From the NCBI GenBank assembly GCA_029204225.1, contig CM055107.1, positions 883,942 to 947,941 of the forward strand: 64,000 bases of DNA, given 5' to 3'. The notes beneath the pieces were generated by a model. The model was not told the origin of the DNA, ran no database searches, and saw only the letters and a list, made by a program, of their open reading frames with translations. The DNA is from Diphasiastrum complanatum (taxonomy: Eukaryota; Streptophyta; Lycopodiopsida; Lycopodiales; Lycopodiaceae). Both the position numbers and the translations under genes were made by a program. Shown in pieces: positions 54,622 to 64,000 of this stretch (the first letter of the stretch is position 1; every line of letters begins with the position of its first letter).

Positions 54622-55319
54622 AACACCATTTTCAACAATCATTTTACATAATGGAGACCAAGCCCAAAGCCTAGATGACTAAACATTCTACATATTGTGT
54701 GAAAGAACCCTAATAGTAGGAACTCCGATAAGATGTATTAGCAGAATCCAAGAAACAATTGTGAACCAAGTTAATATTCAACATCAGAATCAAAAATCAC
54801 CATAGTGCTTATTAGATGACTTCACACAATGATCAAAATATGCTTGCAACAACAATGATTTAACGGTTTTATGATAGGAGGTGATAAGAAATCTTACGTG
54901 AGGCAACTCGGCCACCTCATCCTTGTATAGCTTTCAAGCCGTTTCATGTGTGCAGACTTCTCATCAAAGTAGAGTGGACTTTGAAGCATTATAAGGGCCT
55001 CAATGAAGTGATAGCCCAAGGTAGAAGACCCGTGGCTAGGGGTTTTCTCATACGGCGACTTGAAACCAAATATAAAGGTTTCAATCTTTTACATTTTAAT
55101 GCTAGCTCTCAATTTGCAAGACTTTACTTAGAAGGTTGTGCAATTTAAGCAACCTTCCAATGTAGAAGGTTTTGCTCATCCTTTTGTCACAAATTGTTTT
55201 ATGGAGGGAGTTGTAAATCCTATGTAATCTATTGTATATTTGTTAAGAAAGAAGAAACACAAAGCAATGATCTCTTGGCCTATCAAAGATTCAAAGCTCC
55301 TTGTCAAATTAGGGGACAT
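54622..55319. other. No gene recognised
   Basis: Short open frames only; no motif. Confidence 0.4.
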
Positions 55320-56567
55320 GGACTCATCCCTATATGACCTGCCACGCAAGCCTATGATAGGCCTATGTGGCTTGCCACATGGCAAGTCCCAAGCCTGCGT
55401 GGTTTGTCTCATGACATGCCTACATGGCTTGCCACGTGGCAACTTGCGAGACCCAACTCTCTCTCTCTAGGTCCACTCAATCCTACATGGAAGAGCTTGG
55501 TTGGCTTGCCACACAAGCCTATGGCAACCCAATCTGGTAGCCTATGACATGCTTGCATGTGGCAAACATCAGACCTATGCCATGCCTATGTGGCCTACCA
55601 CGCAAGCCTATGGTAGGCCTATGTGGCCTGCGTGGCTTACCACGTGGCAATTTCTGAGCCCACCTATATCCCTCTCTCTCTAGGTCCACTCAAGCCTACG
55701 TGGCAGAGCCCAGTTGGCTTGACATACAAGCCTATGGTATGCCTACATGGCTTGCCACATGGCAAACCTCAAGCCCCCATGATTTGCCATGTGGCAGACC
55801 TAGGTGGCTTGCCACATGGCAGTGTGCGACAGGCTTGGCAAATAGAAGACCACGTAGGCAAAGCCTGGTATGGGCCTACATGGCTTGCCATGTGGGTAAC
55901 CCCAAGCTTGCATGATTTGCCACATGGCAGCCATACATGATTTGCCATGTGGCAGTCTATGACAGGCTTGGTAGATAGCATGCCTATGTGGCCTGCTACA
56001 CAAGCCTATGCACACAAGCCTATGGCAGGCCAGCCACACAAGCCTATGGTAGGCCTACGTGACTTGCCACGTGGTACCTTTTGAGCCCCACCTCTTTCTC
56101 TCTCTAGGTCCACTCAAGCCTACGTGGCAAAGCCTAGTTGGCTTGCCACACAAGCATATGTTAGACCTATGTGGTTTGCCACATGACAAACCCTAAGCTT
56201 GCAAGACTTTCCACGTGGCAGCCTGCGACAAGATTGGCAGATAGTAGATCTATGACATGCCTATGTGGCCTGCCACACAAGCCTATGGTAGTCCTGCATG
56301 GCTTACAACATGGGAAGTACCAGCCCTACATGGTTTTCCATGTGGCAGGCCTATGTGGCTTGCCACATGGTAGCTTGAGGGCCCCACCTCTTTCTCTCTC
56401 TAGGTCCACTTAGGCCTACATGGCAGAGCTTGGTTGGCTTGCCACACAAGCCTATGTGGCAACCTGCAACATGCTTGCATGGCAACATGAGGCTTATTCC
56501 ATGCCTATGTGGTCTGCCATGCAAGCCTATGGTAGGTCTACATGGCTTGCCACATGTCAACTTTCGA

Positions 56568-56658
<91 letters not shown>

Positions 56659-57258
56659 CTTAGGCCTACATGGTGGATCTCACCACACAAGCCTATGGTA
56701 GGCCTACATGGCTTGCCATGTGGCAAACCACAAGCTTGCATGATTTTCCATGTGGCAGGCCTATGTGGCTTGGCATGTGGCAACCCATGATAGGCTTGGT
56801 AGATAGTAGGCTTGTGTGACCTACTACACAAGCCTATGGTAGGTCATGTGACAACCCACACAAGGCTATGGTAGGCCTACGTGGCTTGTCGTCCCAAGCC
56901 TACATGGTTTTCCACATGGCAGGCCTACGTGGCTTGCCATATGGCAACTTTTGAGCCCCCTCTCTCTCTCTATGTCCACTCAAGCCTATGTGGCAGAGCC
57001 TGGTTGGCTTGCCACGCAAGCCTATGTTAGAGCTACGTGGTTTGCCACGTGGCCCCAAGCTTGCATAACTTGCCATGGGGTAGGCCTACGTGGCAGTTTG
57101 TGACAAGCTTGGTAGATAACAGACCTATGAAATGCCTATGTGGTCTGCTACACAAGCCTATGGTAGTCCTACGTGGCTTTCCACATGGCAAGTCCCAAGC
57201 CTGCATGATTTTACACGTGGTAAGCCTATGTGGTTTGCCATGTGGCAACTTTTGAGCC

Positions 57259-57261
<3 letters not shown>
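55320..57261. repeat. G-box palindrome minisatellite with CT spacers
   Basis: About 1.9 kb made of variants of GCCTAYGTGGCTTGCCACRTGGCA and AAGCCTATGGTAGGCC, joined in higher-order units of roughly 210-430 bp that each begin with a CT tract plus AGGTCCACTCAAGCC (near 55467, 55680, 56106, 56402, 56657, 56972). Many units contain the perfect palindrome GCCACGTGGC or its CACATG variant. Both strands are largely open as a by-product of the repeat; I do not call genes in it. Confidence 0.92.
56572..56657. repeat. (CT)n microsatellite inside satellite
   Basis: 86 bp of CT, an expanded version of the short CT spacer of other units. Confidence 0.95.

Positions 57262-57343
<82 letters not shown>
57262..57343. 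repeat. (CT)n microsatellite at satellite end
   Basis: 82 bp of CT terminating the satellite. Confidence 0.95.
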
Positions 57344-57347
<4 letters not shown>

Positions 57348-57834
57348 CCTCAATCCAAGGATCCTATTCTAAGCATGCTAATCACAAGCAACACAAGGGA
57401 ACCTGATGGTGGACAGACCAACCCAACCAAACCTAGATCGAACGGATCTAGCCCCCAAGCTATGGATCAATCACACAGAGAGGAACGAGGCACCACACTA
57501 GCAGCATCCTGCCATTGGTCATGCAATCAAGCATACACTAGTGAGAGCCCAATAGGTATACTTATACCCTCCAAGGCCCATGCACCACTAGTAGTGCACT
57601 GTGACACCTCATTGGACACCTCTGTAGCCTATCTGGGCCACGTCATCCAGTTCCCCAATGACTCACTGATAGACCCATACAAATCCACCATCAAGTGTTT
57701 AGACATACAACCATTAATTATGACAATGTACACATAAGGGCCCCAATTCCCTTATAGTCACAATTAACTTACGAGTTGTTGGTCTACCGGTCCCTAGTGT
57801 GGACATGCTACCTAAGACAGTCACGGGCATGACA
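57344..57834 (-). repeat. Probable Gypsy LTR (chromovirus-like), partial
   Basis: Minus strand begins TGTCATGCCCGTGACTG straight after a polypurine tract. Its other end is not defined and may be lost at the CT tract. Confidence 0.5.
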
Positions 57835-57850
57835 TTCTTCCCCCCTCATT
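57835..57850 (-). other. Polypurine tract of Gypsy E
   Basis: Minus strand AATGAGGGGGGAAGAA before TGTCATGCC. Confidence 0.65.
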
Positions 57851-58545
57851 CAAGTTTTGTCCTCAAAACTTAAAACTGAAAAAGTTCCTCCTTCAGCTTC
57901 CTTCTTGTTCCCAAGAATTGTCATCATTCGTACATCCCCTTCATCAAACCAGATGCTCAGTAACTATAGATTTCTCAATTGTTTAGTTCCTGTATCCAGG
58001 ATCTTTTTGGGTTCAAGACGAGATACACCCGATGATTCATCCAACAAGTCCAACTGATCTCCAGATCCAAGATGCTCTCCTTCATGAAGACTCTTTTTGA
58101 GATGACTTACAGGAAATACGGGAGGCACTTGCGATCCTTTCGGAAGTTCCAATTGGTAAGCTAAGGATCCGATCTTTTTCGAGATCTTAAATGGTCCTCT
58201 ATATCTAGGGGACAACTTATAATGCTTGCCGGTACGCATTACACTCGAATCCTTCGAGATTCTCAAAAAAATATCCAATCCCCCACTTGGAAGTCTCTCG
58301 GTCATCTTTTTAGACTTGCATAATGTCAGTCCCTATCCTAGGTACACTGGACATTCCCACGTGCAACTCGTATCATTTCTTGCATATTATGTAGGAAATC
58401 TGCTACTTTCTTAAACTTGAACGCCCGAGTCTCTACCGCAATGGGTGATATAGGTTTAAAACTATACGTAAGCACGCACGAGCTATAATCGGTAGCCAAA
58501 TGCTTACAATAACTCGATCTCCATCAAGGATAATTTTCTCTTCGA
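57851..58545 (-). pseudogene. Gypsy E integrase C-terminal end, degenerate chromodomain-like tail
   Basis: From high to low coordinates: a KHLATDYSS..SFKPISPIA segment (about 58510-58440), NMQEMIRVARGNVQ, then LKMTERLPSGGLDIFLRISK and LSPRYRGPFKISKKIG (GPY/F module, about 58300-58150), PVFPVSHLKKSL, and EPKKILDTGTKQLRN, which resembles the opening of a chromovirus chromodomain. Stops follow. The rest of pol is absent. Confidence 0.8.
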
Positions 58546-59949
58546 AGATATTACTATCAAAATACAAATACATATTTTAATTGATATTCTGATCATGCGG
58601 GTAGTCCTTCTTTTAACCGATCAAGTATAACTAGAATATGAACTATGATTCGCCAATCATGATTCATCGTATTCTTGTCCTATACTCAATAAAAGGACGT
58701 GATACCCTCACATAGGCAACAACCAATGATCAGGAAACTTTTAAGCTTAGAGTCATCTCTAGTTTAGCAAATATGGCTGACCAAAAAGCCACTAGTGAAC
58801 TCCGAAACGCAAATGTTCATAATGTCACTTTGGTAATCTGTAAAACCTAAACAAACACTATATAGCTTTTTGGTCTATATCCGAATAAACGTAGTCGATT
58901 TGGTAAGGTGATCAGTTGTCGTACCAAAATTCCACTAACTTGTTTATTCATCCGTATGAACACTATCCTCTCCTATGGATTAGATATTTCCTAGCATCTG
59001 AGTTATGATTCACCAATCTCAACTCTCCAGATCCCCAAGACCATTCCCTATCATAAGAGTGCATCACAATTCATAAATGACACATGAGTTGTTCCAAAAA
59101 TTCCCTTCCCATCTGGAAAGTTTCATACTTTTCCAACTCACACATAGTGCCTATATAAGGATTGTAATCCAAAAACGCCCTTACTTTAGACATGGCACAA
59201 ATTGTCATTCCAAAGTTAGGGTCCCAATCTAGAATACGTCTAGATTTTCCTCTTAAGTTCTAATCTAGAATAACTTAAGATCTACTAGAACCTCATTATG
59301 TGAAGTTCTAACTTTTGGCAACTAACAACTATCCAACTCTCCTAAGTCTTCCGAGATAGCATTTCATCTATTCCAAAGTCCCAAAAGTTCTCGTGTAATC
59401 TATGCACACCCATCAGTAAATGAATCTAAAATGACTCATAGACGGTGTGACTTATAAGCAATACATCTCAACAACAAAATCCCATAAGTAAGATTATATG
59501 GTTGATCTACCACAACGAACTCAAAAGTAACGCTTCTGACTTGGTTCTAACCGTATCGGATTTAGAAAATATTTTAATGTCTAGGTGTGGTACCAAAACA
59601 CCACATTTAATCTGATTCTAAATCACTTCTAGGTCAATAAGCCATTCTCAATGAGAAATTACTAACCTAGCGAGAAATTGTGTTAAACACAATTCTCATC
59701 AATATGCCTATGTACCAACAACTAGTTTATGCATGCAAATAAACTTAGTTCACGGAATACTTTGTAGATCCACAGGATTAGAAGTTTGTACAAAAGGATT
59801 TAATGATCCCACAAAGATTCACTACATAGCATATCTCTACAAATATCTCCTGATTTGTACACAACACTTTCATAATCGAGAATCCTGTAACTTGGTTACC
59901 CTCTAAAAGAGAATATTTCTCAAAGAGTGCTATTTCACATCCCCAAAAT
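58546..59949. other. No gene recognised
   Basis: AT-rich intergenic sequence, no motif seen. Confidence 0.4.
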
Positions 59950-60345
59950 GTGATGGTTAGAAGTGTGAACATGGCAAGGGAGGAACCCCCTCAAGTGGAA
60001 TTATGGCACAAAAGGTTAGGCCATCCTAACTACAAAGCTATGGAGACCATGGTGACAAAGGAGCTAGCAAGTGGACTTCCCAAAACCATATCCAAGTGTG
60101 GCAAGCTTTGTGAAGCTTGTGGACTCTCCAAATCTCATAAGCTACCTTTCAAGAGATCTTTGACAAGATCTAACTCTCCTCTTGACCTTATACACTCGGA
60201 TGTTCATTCATTTTCACATGATTTATATGGTGGAGCTCTTATGTATGTCACTTTTATTGATGATCACTCAAAAGAATATATTGTTAGCATGAATTTCTTT
60301 CCTTGCATCAACCCACGGATCTCAGTCCATACTAGATCAAGTTGA
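59950..60345 (+). pseudogene. Copia integrase N-terminal fragment
   Basis: VELWHKRLGHPNYKAMETMV and GKLCEACGLSKSHKLPF form the HHCC zinc domain; HSDVHSFSHDLYGGALMYVT and FIDDHSKE begin the catalytic core. It closely resembles the Copia 2 zinc domain and includes the core segment deleted there. The frame breaks after about 120 codons. Confidence 0.85.
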
Positions 60346-62707
60346 CTGCTACTAGCAAGGAACAGGTTTCAACAAACTCCCATCTTGCAATAGAATTCAC
60401 TAGTTTTGACACAAATCAATCGGACTTCATATCAGCCACTTTTCTACTGCAAGATCCAAATATCCTATCGTTTCTGATTCTTAAAACAGGTCCGTCATCT
60501 ATAACAGATTCCTCCTAGAATCTACGATAGATGTTTCCCATTGATAACTCTCTGTTCTTCTTACTTCTCCCCCTTTGAGGAAACGACTTAAGTTTCCAAG
60601 GGGTGCATCTTGATCCAGATTTGCCCTGGGAGAAGTTTCAAAGAAAAGATCCAAGAAAATATTGAAAGCCAAAGAAGTGTTGCATTATTGTAAGCAAATA
60701 CCAATGATGTCCCAACCTAGTCACTAAACCAAAGATCTTCTTCATTACCAAGCATTGAGAACTGACCCGTAGACCAAAAAAGGATTTCTTTGAAGATTCA
60801 AGTAGGGGAAACAATATTAGAAAATGCTGCCATTAACCATTTATGTGACATCGTCCACGAGTAATTAAAATTACCTTCCAAGGAATCACAAAAAATCGGG
60901 TTAATTAATGTGTTAAGAAATTCACCAATATATCATTCATAAAGAAATAGCTTGCCAGGTTTCCGGTTTTGTAAATTTGAAAAATCCTAAAAAGGGGTCA
61001 TGACCAATATTTTGAATTTCCAACAAAACACCCGTTTTATGATCGACAGTATTTGGCATCAATAAGATTTATGGCCAACTTCGGTCAACTGATCTAGTTA
61101 GTTTTAGATCTTCATTTCAGAATTGCCTGCGTCCCATACCACAAGTTCTTCTTAGACAAGGGCCCGCCACTTCCTGATCAAAGTGTCAGAAAAAAAATAG
61201 TATAAATATATGAAGTTTTTGGGAATTATAATAAATTCCAACTTCAATAAAACAATATTAAAACACACATTCCCTCGTCCCTTTTCATAATCTTCTCGGA
61301 CACTAGAAGGATAGCAGTACCATCCTAACAGGCATTAGTGACAGATTATAGAAATGGGGAAGAATGAACTGACTTTTTCTTGTTCTTAACAACAAACAGT
61401 GTTGGTATGCCCCCAGCTTCAAGCACATCAAGAAACAACTTTTTCGTTAGTTTTTCCATCCTTGGCTTACGGGCCGTTTTCGGTCGTGTCTGATTATAAA
61501 ACAATGACACCTTGGTAAAAAAAAACCAAGAATTTTTGGACACAGGTGTCCAATTCTTGGTTGCCCATTGCAGTTAATAAAGCAAATATAATTCGTCAAT
61601 TGTGAAAAAGCCTTACAGAATCCCCTCAAGAATTCAGCCCGATCACAATTCTATGGGTTGCGTCCTCCACCACGAGAAGTCCTTACCCAAAGCAAAAAAT
61701 CGATGAAATTCACTTTTTTATTCTGGGACGTTGCGCAAGCTAAAGTAGCTTGGCCAACAATTTATCTAGTCATCAACGAACTTCGGGGCTTTCAATCGCC
61801 AGAACAAATTTCTAGTTGTTAGCCCAAGTTGTAAATCACAATGGCTAATTGTTGAATAGATTTTGCATTAAGTTTTTATTTATTTATTGCAAAGATGAAA
61901 TTCCAACCCACTGCAGCTCAAAATTTGCACCCATGAGTTTAAAATTTAAGGGGGTCATCACAGTCGAGTGATCCTGGGCAAATTTTCATTTGCCATCCCT
62001 TACAAGAATTTTATTTCCACCATTTGCAAATAAAAACCAAAATTTTTTACGTTTGGTTGCATTCATTTCGGGTATAAGCTTTCCGATAAAGCAATGTCCT
62101 AATTTGCTATATGAAACATTACATACACATAGAAAAAACTTTACCAGAGCCTAAAGTCAAGATAGATAAAAAACGTAGTTTTTAATGGACAATAACTTTC
62201 TTAGAGAGTTTATACCAATGATTTTGCAAATTGGATCCAGTGCAACAAATTTGCGGGAAAAAACCATTGTATGCATCAAAATCTAATTCGAACTAATATT
62301 TAGACCATTATGATTATATATAACATTATCTGTGATTGCATCTGTATAGTCATAACTAACTAGAATGCCCATGGAACACAAAATCCAGAAAGAAAAAAAC
62401 CTTAATGAAATGCCTCCAGGGCTTTCCTCCCCCCCCCCTCACTCTGCCCTTTTTTTTTTTCCTCAACAAAAGAAAACCTCGGGCCACTATCTATTTGTGC
62501 CAGAGGAGCCCGAGAGAAGCAGTCATGGAGAAAACCAATTTCTTGCCTTTTGATTGGGCCACGTTTGCCCTAAAGTTTATTTGAAGGGCATTTGAAGTGC
62601 ATTTGAAATGCTTGAAAATAACATGTGACTATAGAAATTTCTAGAGAGAGAACATGTGACTTTAGAAATTCATAGAAAGAGAAGTTTTTAGAAAGAGAAA
62701 TAGAAAG
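60346..62707. other. No gene recognised
   Basis: AT-rich; a poly-C/poly-T run at 62430-62460. Small open frames (for example 61346-61543, minus) show no family features. Confidence 0.4.
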
Positions 62708-62716
62708 GTATAAAAG
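62708..62716 (+). promoter_or_regulatory. Candidate core promoter (TATA box)
   Basis: GTATAAAAG followed by a GA-rich transcribed-leader-like region and TTTAGGG-like runs. No confident coding sequence follows in the window. Confidence 0.3.
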
Positions 62717-62767
62717 GGCAAGAGAGAGAAGGAGAGGCGTGCATAGGAGAGAGAGAGAGAGAGGCGC

Positions 62768-62771
<4 letters not shown>

Positions 62772-62862
<91 letters not shown>
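62772..62862. repeat. (GA)n microsatellite
   Basis: 91 bp of GA, preceded by a short GA run (62747-62762) with a duplicated GCATAGGAGAGAG unit. Confidence 0.95.
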
Positions 62863-62863
<1 letters not shown>

Positions 62864-62944
62864 CCCTGTTTTTTAATTTTTAGGGCTCTTTTAGGGTTTT
62901 TTTTAGGGTTTTTTTAGGTTTTAGGAAAAATAGCAATAATGTGA

Positions 62945-62947
<3 letters not shown>

Positions 62948-63027
<80 letters not shown>
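62948..63027. repeat. (GA)n microsatellite
   Basis: 80 bp of GA. Between the two tracts lie TTTTAGGGTTTTT-type telobox-like runs (62876-62930). Confidence 0.95.
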
Positions 63028-63030
<3 letters not shown>

Positions 63031-64000
63031 TGGCCGGGCAGGATGAAGGGGCGCATCATCCTCCACTCACTACAGAGTGAAAAGCCAGGTTGAATGGTGG
63101 CTAAAGGGCGTGACTCAGAGTGAGGAACACGAGGCAAAAATCAATTGTTTTTTGTTTCCCCATTCACAGAGAAAAACCTAAATAGCTTTCTGTCATTTTC
63201 TTGAAGCAAGAAGACGTTCCCTCTTCTATTATTTACAGGAACACAAACAGACAGGGCGCTTTAACAGATGTTCCAAACTTCTAAAGCCTGAGCTTTGTTT
63301 TCAAAAGGAAACAGAAGTTCAGCCTTGCATAAACATTTTTTTCTTTTATGCAGAAATCACCTTCTACTGCTGTTTTTGCAGTGAGGCTTGCTTTAGGTCC
63401 TTTTGAAGTTTGCTTATCCTTAAGTTTGTTACCACAAATGCAAAAGCAAAAAATTCTCTACAATTTAGCATACCCAATTTACATTAGAGCTGAAAAACAG
63501 GGTAGATGCTGCCCAATTTTTCTCTGAACTAAGAATTTGCAAGTTTGGCCATTCCTCATACAAAATAAGCTTCACAATGACCCAAACCATCCCAATAATG
63601 GCTTTACTGGCTCATTAACCTGAACTCCATAAAGAATTGTCATGCAAAACCTGTAAATAAACTACCAACACTCACAACAACCAGTGATTAGTCTTTTTTT
63701 TGTTTCTTTTCCTATTTTTCCTCTGATTCAAGCCAAAACTGGCTCAATAAAAAGCAAAATACAGCCAACAAAACCACCTAAATCACTATGTAAGCCATAA
63801 AAACCAGCATTCACTCTTATTGATCTTGTTGCTAACGGAAAAGTGTCCCTAATAAAATAAACGACAACACAAATGAATTGAAAATCAGAAATATACTTTC
63901 TGAAAACCAATATGAAGTGTCTAAAAATCGAACCGATTGTATACCTGGTAGTGCGCTTACCACACAACCGATTATGCTTCAAACAAGGAAATCTATGAGA
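63028..64000. other. No gene recognised
   Basis: Possible leader or intron of a gene continuing to the right. A tRNA-like A-box/B-box pair occurs on the minus strand near 63926-63966. Confidence 0.35.

Noticed and set aside
55240-57255. Many overlapping open frames in the satellite (repeating GLPHGK/ATWQ-type peptides)
   Set aside because: They arise on both strands from a repeat unit lacking stops, and frames change between units.
55320-57261. CRISPR-like repeat-spacer pattern
   Set aside because: Units vary in length and sequence, spacers are themselves repeats, and the context is a plant nuclear genome.
57132-57737. Open frame running through the CT tract into the LTR-like region
   Set aside because: Its first half is satellite and CT repeat; the rest lies in a probable LTR and has no domain.
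61346-61543. Minus-strand open frame of 65 codons
   Set aside because: No conserved family motif and no neighbouring exon-like sequence.

Overview
This is a plant nuclear window, probably from a vascular plant with a large, repeat-rich genome. The evidence is GT-AG introns with GTATGT-type donors, plant-type Ty3/Gypsy and Ty1/Copia LTR retrotransposons with tRNA-iMet primer sites, LINE fragments, long CT/GA microsatellites and a plant-type HAD 5'-nucleotidase gene. Nothing fixes the species. A fern or other large-genome lineage is only a guess from intron size and repeat load.

The one host gene I can support runs on the minus strand. It encodes a HAD-superfamily (subfamily IG, cN-II-like) 5'-nucleotidase, in eleven exons from about 45.3 kb (first exon with a targeting-peptide-like N terminus) down to 3.43 kb. 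Exons 2-11 join in phase at every junction and carry all four HAD catalytic motifs. The C-terminal exons are not in the window and presumably lie past the left edge. The gene covers at least 42 kb because three introns (15.6, 13.8 and 7.9 kb) are packed with retroelements.

Layout. 1-2.25 kb: Gypsy gag-protease remnant (+) ending in an LTR tail. 3.43-4.18 kb: exons 11 to 8. 4.4-5.8 kb: inverted remnant of the same Gypsy family. 6.1-8.6 kb: internally deleted Gypsy (-) with a 3' LTR. 11.2-12.1 kb: exon 7 and a partial duplicate of it. About 13-25.1 kb: a 5'-truncated Tat/Athila-like Gypsy (+) with a long extra ORF after integrase, whose 3' LTR is split by a complete non-autonomous Copia element (20850-24938, near-perfect target-site duplication). 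25.9-29.4 kb: exons 6 to 2. 30.1-34.35 kb: decayed (+) LTR elements. 34.36-40.1 kb: a Gypsy (-) with long gag-protease and pol ORFs and a 5' LTR. 40.1-43.2 kb: CA/CT microsatellites, a TTCGAA-rich patch and two dead LINE copies beside CT tracts. 45.05-45.3 kb: exon 1.

Right of the gene: a direct repeat (47.4 and 48.5 kb), a decayed Copia (-) with one full LTR (48.8-53.3 kb), a Copia protease scrap (54.3 kb), a G-box-palindrome satellite interleaved with CT tracts (55.3-57.3 kb), a chromovirus-like Gypsy integrase tail (57.8-58.5 kb), a Copia integrase scrap (60 kb), and at 62.7 kb a TATA box followed by GA tracts and TTTAGGG-like runs that could be a promoter and 5' leader. Most retroelement proteins here are broken. 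The host gene is the only functional-looking non-transposon unit. No tRNA, rRNA or CRISPR was found.
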